A DNA stretch of 64,000 nucleotides from Nocardia camponoti (GTDB lineage Bacteria; Actinomycetota; Actinomycetes; Mycobacteriales; Mycobacteriaceae). Below the pieces are notes generated by a model that ran no database searches, was not told the origin of the DNA, and saw only the letters and a list, made by a program, of their open reading frames with translations. The position numbers and the translations under genes were made by a program. The stretch is from positions 124,001 through 188,000 of the forward strand of contig NZ_BMMW01000004.1 of the NCBI RefSeq assembly GCF_014646135.1, given 5' to 3'. Below are positions 57,651-64,000 of the stretch, in pieces (within the stretch, counting starts at the first letter, position 1; each line of letters begins with the position of its first letter).

Positions 57651-57685
57651 AGTTGTCCAGTATCGCGTGTGCGCTGGGTCACGTA

Positions 57686-58738
57686 CTACTTGGTCGCCTG
57701 GTCGTAGATCACGGCGACCTTGCCGGTACCCTGCGCGAACAGGTCCTTGTCGACGGCCTTCCAGCCACCGAGGTCAGCGATGGTCCACAACTTGGTCGGC
57801 TGCGGGAAGTCCTTGGCGAACTCAGCGGCGACCTTCGGGTCGACCGGACGGAAGCCGGCCTGAGCCCACGCCTTCTGGCCTTCGGGGGTGTAGAGGAAGT
57901 CGCGCAGCGCCTCAGCCTTGGGCAGGTTGGCCGCGTTCTTCAGGACAGCGACCGGGTTTTCGATCTTGAAGGTGACCGGCGGGTTGATGTGCTCGATCGG
58001 GTCGCCGTTGCGCTCGGAGAAGATGGCCTCGTTCTCGTAGCTGAGCAGCACGTCGCCGGTGCCCTGCAGGAACGTTTCGGTGGCTTCGCGGCCCGACTTC
58101 GGCTGCACCTTCACGTGCGCGGGCGAGATGAGCTGCGACAGGTAGTCGAGCCCGGCCTGCTGGTTCTTGCCGCCGTCGCTCTTCGCCGCGTACGGCGCGA
58201 GCAGGTTCCACTTGGCCGAACCCGAACTGAACGGGTTGGGGGTCACGACCTCGACGCCCGGCTTGAGCAGGTCGTCCCAATCCTTGATGCCCTTGGGGTT
58301 GCCCTTGCGGACAACGATGGTGACGACCGAGCCAAATGGGATGCCCTTGGTCGCGCCCTGGTTCCAGTTGGCGTCGACGAGGCCCGCGTCAACGAGGCGG
58401 GTGATGTCGGGTTCGACCGAGAAGTTCACGATGTCGGCGGCGGCGCCGTCCTTCACCTTGCGCGACTGGTCGCCCGAAGCACCGTAGGAGCCCTGCACCG
58501 CGACACCCTTGCCAGCGGCGGTCTTGTTGAACTCGGGAACGACCTTGTCGAAGCCCGGCTTCGGCACCGCATAGGCGTACAGGTTGACGGTGCCGCCGCT
58601 GCCGTCGGCTACCTTCGCGTCGCCGTCGGTCGAGTCGCTTGCGCCACCGCCGCAAGCGGTCAGCGCGACCGCCGCGACGGAGGTGAGCGCGATCGCTGCG
58701 GCGCGACGCCGCGAACCGAACCAGGTGTTGCGAGACAT
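57686..58738 (-). CDS. sbp: sulfate-binding lipoprotein
   Basis: A 350-residue extracytoplasmic solute-binding protein. The signal sequence AAIALTSVAAVALTACGGGA ends in a lipobox, LTAC, with Cys29 lipidated. The sulfate-binding fold is recognisable in VNLYAYAVPKPGFDKVVPEF, AVQGSYGASGDQSRKVKDG, ADIVNFSVEPDITRLVDAGL and the later NPFSSGSAKWNLLAPYAAK. It is first in the structural order of the import operon and corresponds to subI (Rv2400c). A candidate leader ORF lies about 190 bp upstream. Confidence 0.92.
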   Translation of the reverse strand: MSRNTWFGSRRRAAAIALTSVAAVALTACGGGASDSTDGDAKVADGSGGTVNLYAYAVPKPGFDKVVPEFNKTAAGKGVAVQGSYGASGDQSRKVKDGAAADIVNFSVEPDITRLVDAGLVDANWNQGATKGIPFGSVVTIVVRKGNPKGIKDWDDLLKPGVEVVTPNPFSSGSAKWNLLAPYAAKSDGGKNQQAGLDYLSQLISPAHVKVQPKSGREATETFLQGTGDVLLSYENEAIFSERNGDPIEHINPPVTFKIENPVAVLKNAANLPKAEALRDFLYTPEGQKAWAQAGFRPVDPKVAAEFAKDFPQPTKLWTIADLGGWKAVDKDLFAQGTGKVAVIYDQATK

Positions 58739-58924
58739 GAGGGTGAACCTTTCGGAAAAGACCTGCCGGTCAACGACTTTCGTTGCGGCGGGGAACTCTT
58801 GGTCGACATGGTGCGACTCGGGCCTATTCGGCCCGCCGGGGGGTTACGGAATACGTCTGCGAAAAAAGGAGGAAGCGCGCACCAGTCTAGTGAGGGAAAG
58901 CGCGCAGACGCGTCCGGTGGCAGA

Positions 58925-59014
58925 TCATCGACAGAGGATGTCTGCGACCGCGAGGTTGCCGACAGCGATCAACGCCAATTCATGGCGGATCTGCGGAGCG
59001 ACACTCGTGGACAC
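58925..59014 (-). CDS. candidate cysteine leader peptide of the sulfate import operon
   Basis: A 29-residue leftward ORF from GTG 59014. Its second half reads RHELALIAVGNLAVADILCR: one Cys codon is the penultimate codon before the stop, with a final Arg and a leading RHE reminiscent of other actinobacterial sulfur leaders. A -10 element TACAGT lies exactly 7 nt before the GTG, as for leaderless mRNAs. Its start is about 275 bp before sbp. Compared with the leader at 35295 the motif is weaker, so the assignment is tentative. Confidence 0.4.
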   Translation of the reverse strand: MSTSVAPQIRHELALIAVGNLAVADILCR

Positions 59015-59021
59015 GGGCCAA

Positions 59022-59027
59022 ACTGTA
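59022..59027 (-). promoter_or_regulatory. -10 element upstream of the candidate leader and sbp
   Basis: Leftward TACAGT followed by 7 nt (TTGGCCC) and GTG. This fits a leaderless start at 59014. Confidence 0.4.
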
Positions 59028-59090
59028 GCAGATAAGTATCTGGCGATTCGAATCAACGAGAAAGCCGGCGGGCGAAGCTGTTTGCCCAGG

Positions 59091-59168
59091 CTAACGAGTG
59101 AAAAACCAGGCGACGATGACCAGGACGAGCAGGGCGATAAGGGCAAGTTGAACGCGTGAGCGTGGCAT
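59091..59168 (-). CDS. 25-residue single-helix membrane microprotein
   Basis: ATG 59168 overlaps the stop of the preceding membrane gene in TGATG. The peptide is MPRSRVQLALIALLVLVIV followed by AWFFTR, that is, a positively charged start and one hydrophobic helix. The coupling suggests translation. Function unknown; it could be a partner of the 82-residue membrane protein. Confidence 0.5.
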   Translation of the reverse strand: MPRSRVQLALIALLVLVIVAWFFTR

Positions 59169-59416
59169 CAACGGACTCCGCTTCCAACGGTCGGGCGAAC
59201 CGGCCCAACGAGTTCTTCGACAGTAAGTTCAGCGGGCGCGGCATCGTCGCCACGACCGAGCAGGCGAAACGCCGCTCGCAGCGCGCGGTCGAGCAGATAC
59301 GCGAGCGCGAAGCTGACCGGCACCATCCCGAGTAGCACTACGAGAAACTGCGGGATAAACGGCAAACCCGCTACCCACAATTCGAACCCGTCCCACCAAC
59401 TCGCGATGTTCGCCAC
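59168..59416 (-). CDS. small membrane protein (Rv2401A-like)
   Basis: An 82-residue protein with one or two hydrophobic segments (LPFIPQFLVVLLGMVPVSFA, then LAYLLDRALRAAFRLLG) and a hydrophilic C terminus (DDAAPAELTVEELVG). Its position between the sulfate transporter and the trehalase corresponds to Rv2401A in M. tuberculosis. It is coupled to the 25-residue microprotein by TGATG. Function unknown. Confidence 0.6.
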   Translation of the reverse strand: MANIASWWDGFELWVAGLPFIPQFLVVLLGMVPVSFALAYLLDRALRAAFRLLGRGDDAAPAELTVEELVGPVRPTVGSGVR

Positions 59417-59492
59417 GCCATCACCTTAGCCGCTGGATGTGAACCTTCCATCGCGGCAGTGCGGCAGCCCGAACGGGCAGGCATCATTGGGT

Positions 59493-61454
59493 ATGGCATC
59501 TTCTGGTCTGGATGGTTTGCCGATCTTGCGTCCCGTCTCTTCAGGCGGGCGTCCCGGGGCTTTTCCGCCCATCGACGACTACGCGTTCCTGTCCGATTGC
59601 GAGACCAACTGCCTCATCGCGAGCAGCGGATCGGTCGAGTGGATGTGCGTGCCACGCCCGGACTCACCAAGTGTTTTCGGTTCGATACTCGATCGCAGCG
59701 CAGGCCATTTTCGTATCGGTCCTTACGGAAAGACCGTGCCTGCCGCACGGCGCTACCTGCCCGGCGGCATGATCGTCGAGACCACATGGCAGACCGAAAC
59801 CGGCTGGTTGATCGTGCGCGACGCGCTTGTGCTCGGCCGTTGGCACAACAACATGGAACGCTCGAAAACCCATAGGCGCACGCCGATGGATTGGGATGCC
59901 GAGCACATGTTGTTGCGCACGGTGAAATGCGTGAGCGGCACGGTCGAGTTCGAGATGAGCTGCGAACCCGCTTTCGACTATTACCGCAAGCCGGTGCATT
60001 GGGAGTACACCGGCAGGGTTTACGAACAGGCGACGGCCACGTGTAAGGGCGACCCCGACCTTGGTCCGACGCTCACCCTCACCACCGATCTGCGGATTGG
60101 TTTGGAAGGGCGCGAAGCGCGGGCCCGCACACGTATGCGCGACGGCGATCGCGTATTCGTCGCGCTCACGTGGTCGGAATTGCCACCGCCAACGACCTAC
60201 GACGAGGCCGCGCAAAAGATGGATACCACCATCGACTGCTGGCGGCAGTGGATCACCCTCGGCGACTTCCCCGACCACCCTTGGCGCAATTACTTGCAAC
60301 GCAGCGCACTCACGCTCAAGGGCCTCACCTACGCCCCGACGGGCGCGCTCCTTGCCGCACCGACCACGTCCCTTCCGGAAACCCTTGGCGGAGAACGCAA
60401 TTGGGATTATCGCTACACGTGGGTGCGTGACTCAAGCTTCGCGCTGTGGGGTCTTTACACCCTCGGTCTCGACCGTGAAGCCAACGATTTCTTCGCCTTC
60501 CTCGACGACGCGACCACCGGTGCGAACGGCGACGCGCTCCCCCTTCAAGTGCTCTACGGAATCGGCGGCGAGCGGCGGATCACCGAGGAAATCCTGCACA
60601 ACCTCACCGGCTACGACGATTCGCGACCGGTCCGCATCGGTAACGACGCCTACGACCAAGATCAACACGACATCTGGGGCACCATGCTCGACACGGTGTA
60701 TCTGCATGTGAAATCGCGTCAGCAAGTACCCGAATCGCTGTGGCCAATGCTCGAACGCACCGTGCAGGCCGCCATCAAACATTGGCGCGAACCCGATCGC
60801 GGCATTTGGGAAGTGCGCGGTGAACCGCAACAGTTCACCGCGTCGAAGGTGATGTGCTGGGTCGCGCTCGACCGCGGCGCTCGCCTCGCGCAGCTCAACG
60901 GCAAGCGCGGCCAAGCCGCCGAGTGGTTCAAAATCGCCGACGAAATTCGCGACAACGTGCTCGAACATGGTGTCGACGCGAACGGCGTTTTCACCCAGGT
61001 TTATGGCGGCGATTCCCTCGACGCGTCGCTGCTGCTGATTGTGCTCACCCGTTTTCTGCCGCCCGACGACCCACGCGTGATTCGCACGGTGCTCGCCATC
61101 GCCGACAACCTCACCGTCAACGGGCTCGTCCTGCGCTACGACACGTCAACAACCGACGACGGATTGCACGGCGAAGAAGGCACGTTCACGATCTGTTCGT
61201 TCTGGCTCGTTTCCTGCTTGGTGGAAATTGGCGAACTCGAACGCGCGACACACCTGTGCGAACGGTTGCTCGGCTTGGCGAGTCCGCTGCGGCTCTATGC
61301 CGAGGAAATCGATCCGCGCACCGGCCGCCACCTCGGTAACTTCCCGCAGGCATTCACCCACCTTGCGCTGATCAACGCCGTCACGCACGTGATCAGGGCC
61401 GAAGATTCACGCGAGGCAGGCCAGTTCCAACCCGCGCATGGAAACGGGCGTTAA
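59493..61454 (+). CDS. glycoside hydrolase family 15 protein, trehalase-like
   Basis: A 653-residue enzyme from ATG 59493 (the frame extends to 59439). The N-terminal domain has IDDYAFLSDCETNCLIASSG and VEWMCVPRPDSPSVFGSILD. The catalytic (alpha/alpha)6 domain includes LPETLGGERNWDYRYTWVRD, where the Glu and Asp carboxylates lie in the GH15 consensus, and then HGEEGTFTICSFWLVSCLVE and LGNFPQAFTHLALINAV. It corresponds to Rv2402, the phosphate-dependent trehalase of mycobacteria. It hydrolyses trehalose to glucose. It is convergent with the dynamin-like gene, 7 bp between stops. Confidence 0.9.
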   Translation: MASSGLDGLPILRPVSSGGRPGAFPPIDDYAFLSDCETNCLIASSGSVEWMCVPRPDSPSVFGSILDRSAGHFRIGPYGKTVPAARRYLPGGMIVETTWQTETGWLIVRDALVLGRWHNNMERSKTHRRTPMDWDAEHMLLRTVKCVSGTVEFEMSCEPAFDYYRKPVHWEYTGRVYEQATATCKGDPDLGPTLTLTTDLRIGLEGREARARTRMRDGDRVFVALTWSELPPPTTYDEAAQKMDTTIDCWRQWITLGDFPDHPWRNYLQRSALTLKGLTYAPTGALLAAPTTSLPETLGGERNWDYRYTWVRDSSFALWGLYTLGLDREANDFFAFLDDATTGANGDALPLQVLYGIGGERRITEEILHNLTGYDDSRPVRIGNDAYDQDQHDIWGTMLDTVYLHVKSRQQVPESLWPMLERTVQAAIKHWREPDRGIWEVRGEPQQFTASKVMCWVALDRGARLAQLNGKRGQAAEWFKIADEIRDNVLEHGVDANGVFTQVYGGDSLDASLLLIVLTRFLPPDDPRVIRTVLAIADNLTVNGLVLRYDTSTTDDGLHGEEGTFTICSFWLVSCLVEIGELERATHLCERLLGLASPLRLYAEEIDPRTGRHLGNFPQAFTHLALINAVTHVIRAEDSREAGQFQPAHGNGR

Positions 61455-61461
61455 AAAAAAA

Positions 61462-63267
61462 CTACAGCGCGTCGGCGCGTTGGCGAATCGACCGTAGCCG
61501 GGTGAGGTTCGCGTCGAGTTCGGCTAGTCGGTGCTCGCGGCCTTGGCCGTAGCGCAGCCCGGCGGTCTCGGCGGCGCGCAACGCGTCGTCGGCCGTGCGC
61601 ACTACTTCCGTCGCGATATCGGTGTAGTGATCGCGCAGAACACGCTGCAAAGTGCGCAGTCGGTTCCGCGATTCCTTGCCGATTTGGAAAACCACGTCGT
61701 CGACCAATCGTGCGACGGCCATCTTCGCTTCAGCCTGTCTACGCTGTTTGCGGGCACGTCGATCGTCAAAGAGCGCGTTGAGGCCAAGCAACAAACCAGC
61801 GCCCGCTGAATACCAGTTCACCAGCGACATCCCAAGCAGACTTGTTGCCAAGCCAACCATCAGAATGCCGCCATAGGAACCACGCAATGCCGACAGCGCC
61901 TGCTGGCCAATGCTTGCCTTCGCGCTTTCCAACGGTTCGAGCGGTTGCACCGGCGCGAGCACCGCGTCTGGATCGGTGACGCGCAGTTCGGGCAGGGTGG
62001 GAACGCGATGGTTGGGCGGGAATTTCGCGGCAACCTGTTCGGCCAGTTCTTCGGCCCGGTGGTGGGCGATGACGAAGTTTTCCTCGATCGCGCCGCAAAT
62101 GCGCGCGTCGAGGTCAGCGCCGAATTCCGCCCACTTCGGCGCGGGGTCGGCCGAGGTGATCTCGGCTTCCGCTTCGCGTACCAGCGTGCGTAGTCGGTGG
62201 CGAAGGTCGTGTTCGATGTCGGCACCCAACTCGGCGGCCCCGTCAACGAGGGTCACCTGCCAGGACGCCGTGCGCTGTCGCAACGCCTCGGCTTCGGCGC
62301 GGGTCGCGGCGAGTCGCCGGGTGATCTCCGCGCGACTGCGCGGGTCGCGTAGCGCGTCGGACTCCGCGCGCATGGTCGCCCCGAGTTGGTCGGTGATCAG
62401 CGCGATGTCGCGGGCTGCCGCACTAATCGCGACCGCGTCGGCGCGCGTGATCACGTAGTCGTTGAGATGCTCAAGTAGCTGCGGAACGCCAGAATCGCGG
62501 TCACGTTGCGGATCGCCCAGTTCGGTTGCTTGGCGGTGCAACAGCGCTGACACCGGCGCCACGGCGAAATTCAGTCCGCTCGCTTCCAACAACGCGCGGT
62601 CACGACCCAGCGTGAGCGACCAGTTCGGATTGCGGTCGATTTTGCTGAGCACACAGATAACCGACGGACACATCTGCTCGACGCGCCGCAAATAGTCGAG
62701 TTGGCGTTCGGAAAGTTCACTCGCCGCGTCGACAACGTACAAAACAACGTCGGCGGCGGCGATCATCGACCACGCGACATTGTCGTGGACCGCCGACCCC
62801 GGCGCGTCCATCACAACGAGGCCGCCGTGCAACAACGGGCTCGGTTCGGCGAATTCGGCGCGGACAACACCGGGGACGGCGAGCGCGGGTCCGGGGTGGC
62901 GCGGGTCGATGGCTTGGCGCTCAACTCCGCCCGCTGCCTTCTTCACTGCGGTAGCGGCTGGCGCGACACCGTATTCGACAATGACCGGCACACTCGGCCG
63001 ACCATCGGTGGGGCTGACCGTCACGCCGACCAGGCTGTTGACCAGCGTGCTCATCCCCGACTGCGGTTCACCGACGACAACAAGTCGAACGCGTGGGTCG
63101 CCAAGCTTGGCCGCGACCATGCCGAGCCTGCTGTCGAGGTCATCGCGACCGGCCGCGCGGGCGAGGTCACGCAGATCGTCGACAACGCCGATGACGCCAG
63201 CCAACGCTTCCGGGTGTTTCACCGTCGCGGCCTGCAATCCGGCTGCGGCAGACAACTCGTTCCTCAC
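61462..63267 (-). CDS. dynamin-like GTPase with a degenerate P-loop
   Basis: A 601-residue protein from GTG 63267. The P-loop is VVVGEPQSGMSTLVNSLVG: the Lys of GKS/T is replaced by Met72. G3 is MDAPGSAVHDN and G4 is VLSKIDRNPNW. A hydrophobic paddle or transmembrane hairpin is at about residues 455-485 (GGILMVGLATSLLGMSLV and following), then a long helical stalk (KESRNRLRTLQRVLRDHYTD). This is the bacterial dynamin/IniA-like layout. It lies 30 bp downstream of the Hsp70-like gene and is convergent with the trehalase. Membrane remodelling or repair is the family role. With Met in place of Lys, nucleotide hydrolysis may be weak or absent. Confidence 0.85.
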   Translation of the reverse strand: MRNELSAAAGLQAATVKHPEALAGVIGVVDDLRDLARAAGRDDLDSRLGMVAAKLGDPRVRLVVVGEPQSGMSTLVNSLVGVTVSPTDGRPSVPVIVEYGVAPAATAVKKAAGGVERQAIDPRHPGPALAVPGVVRAEFAEPSPLLHGGLVVMDAPGSAVHDNVAWSMIAAADVVLYVVDAASELSERQLDYLRRVEQMCPSVICVLSKIDRNPNWSLTLGRDRALLEASGLNFAVAPVSALLHRQATELGDPQRDRDSGVPQLLEHLNDYVITRADAVAISAAARDIALITDQLGATMRAESDALRDPRSRAEITRRLAATRAEAEALRQRTASWQVTLVDGAAELGADIEHDLRHRLRTLVREAEAEITSADPAPKWAEFGADLDARICGAIEENFVIAHHRAEELAEQVAAKFPPNHRVPTLPELRVTDPDAVLAPVQPLEPLESAKASIGQQALSALRGSYGGILMVGLATSLLGMSLVNWYSAGAGLLLGLNALFDDRRARKQRRQAEAKMAVARLVDDVVFQIGKESRNRLRTLQRVLRDHYTDIATEVVRTADDALRAAETAGLRYGQGREHRLAELDANLTRLRSIRQRADAL

Positions 63268-63297
63268 TCTCGTCGGCTGCCCGGCCAGCTGCGCGGG

Positions 63298-64000
63298 CTA
63301 GGCGATGTCGTACCCGTGGTGATCGGCGACAAACGCCTGCGCGTGCGGGTCAAAGGTGGACGACCAGCCGTTGTTGAACAGGCCGGTTGTCACGCCATGG
63401 TAACTGTCGTTGTAGGAACCGTGGTCGGCAATCGGCTTCACTTCGAGTGGTTTGACCTGGACCGGAGTCGGTTGCACCGGCGCGACCGGCGTCGGCACCG
63501 TCACCGTTGGCGGGTGCGCGTCGACCGTCGGGGCTGGCTTCACCGTGGGCTGCTGCGTTGGCACCGTCACCGTTGGCTGCGGCACCGTTTGGGTTGGGAG
63601 GTCAACCGTCGGCGTTGGGTGCGGCGTGGTCGGGACGCTTGGCGTGGTGATCCCGCCGGTCGGATCCGGTTCTACCGGAAGCGGTTTCACGGGGGCGACC
63701 GTGATCGGTGCCTTCGTGATGTCAGGGATCGTTGGTGCCACGGTTGCCTTAGGCAGATCCGGCAGTTTCACCGGGGTCTGGTCGGCGGTCGGCAGCGTTG
63801 ACGGTGGCGTCACGACGGGCGCGACAGTGGGCGTGGTGACCGTCGGTAGTGAATACTCCTGCGGCACAACGGATTTCGTTGGCGGAGGCGGAGTGAAGAT
63901 CGCGGGAACCGCTGCGGCGGGTGCTGTGAGCGCGCCCGAACCCTGTGTTCCGCCAAGAACGTTGGCGATCGGGGTCGATGCCGCGTCGGGCTGGATCGTT
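63298..64000 (-). CDS. Hsp70-like protein, C-terminal part (cut at the window edge)
   Basis: The leftward frame is open from the right edge to TAG at 63298-63300. The visible 230 residues are Pro/Thr/Val-rich low complexity, such as VAPTIPDITKAPITVAPVKP, then PTVTVPTQQPTVKPAPTVDA. A short folded end follows: HGVTTGLFNNGWSSTFDPHA. This composition, and the dynamin-like gene 30 bp behind, matches the tails of actin-like/Hsp70-family proteins that precede dynamin-like GTPases in mycolata; the nucleotide-binding domain would lie beyond 64000. The assignment to Hsp70 rests on this context and on the similar protein at 49255. Confidence 0.55.
   Translation of the reverse strand, partial: TIQPDAASTPIANVLGGTQGSGALTAPAAAVPAIFTPPPPTKSVVPQEYSLPTVTTPTVAPVVTPPSTLPTADQTPVKLPDLPKATVAPTIPDITKAPITVAPVKPLPVEPDPTGGITTPSVPTTPHPTPTVDLPTQTVPQPTVTVPTQQPTVKPAPTVDAHPPTVTVPTPVAPVQPTPVQVKPLEVKPIADHGSYNDSYHGVTTGLFNNGWSSTFDPHAQAFVADHHGYDIA

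Noticed and set aside
1..64000. CRISPR array
   Set aside because: No short, evenly spaced direct repeats with unique spacers; the tandem repeats seen are contiguous and vary in unit length.

Overview
This is a high-GC chromosomal segment from an actinobacterium of the order Mycobacteriales (mycolic-acid group). The gene order from tRNA-Asn, dnaG and dgt through glyS, smtB-zur, uppS, recO, era, ybeY, phoH, dnaJ2, hrcA and hemW to sir-cysH, cysTWA-sbp and a GH15 trehalase follows, from memory, the Mycobacterium tuberculosis Rv2342-Rv2402 region. LGFP repeats, a PapA-like acyltransferase and an Hsp70-like/dynamin pair agree with this. The sulfate adenylyltransferase large subunit has no fused APS kinase, and there are many insertions relative to M. 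tuberculosis. I do not name a genus.

Layout. 1-3.1 kb is a decayed accessory patch beside the 3' end of tRNA-Asn. It holds fragments of a membrane protein, a TetR regulator, a flavin monooxygenase, an aldehyde dehydrogenase and an acyl-CoA synthetase, a DUF6892-like gene with an in-frame stop, and one intact zinc-ribbon protein. 3.5-12.6 kb carries dnaG, dgt, a DUF218 protein, a metallo-beta-lactamase fold protein, a TPM-domain membrane protein, a self-regulated MerR gene and a PapA5-like acyltransferase. 12.7-21 kb carries glyS, the smtB-zur zinc regulators, a TetR/export-protein pair, an LGFP-repeat secreted protein, two paralogous low-complexity membrane proteins, uppS, a degenerate 54-bp tandem repeat and recO. 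21.4-35 kb carries an amidase, a 946-residue receptor-like protein, and the tightly packed era, ybeY, phoH, rsmE, dnaJ2, hrcA and hemW genes.

35.2-41.3 kb is the sulfate reduction operon. A cysteine-containing leader peptide precedes sulfite reductase, APS reductase, sulfate adenylyltransferase (cysD-cysN) and a sirohydrochlorin chelatase whose N terminus is made of DNA repeats. 41.4-48.1 kb is accessory: a WYL regulator, a frameshifted glyoxalase-fold gene, a copper-type operator with a His-rich protein, a TetR/MFS/SGNH cluster and a HAD phosphatase. 48.1-49.2 kb is a non-coding array of 422-bp repeats with large hairpins. An actin-like ATPase with a long low-complexity tail and an AT-rich gap follow. 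52-55 kb carries an FprB-type reductase with its AurF-like diiron oxygenase. 55-59 kb is the sulfate ABC importer with a second candidate cysteine leader. The right edge has two small membrane proteins, the trehalase, a dynamin-like GTPase and the C-terminal part of an Hsp70-like partner that runs off the window.

Sulfur uptake, activation, reduction and siroheme synthesis are therefore in two opposed operons, each preceded by a short ORF with cysteine near its end and a -10 element exactly 7 nt before its start codon. The most unusual structures are the 422-bp hairpin repeats, the repeat-built chelatase N terminus, the paired Cys/Ser/Gly-tailed membrane proteins, the receptor-like protein, and a 73-bp palindromic element present in two copies.
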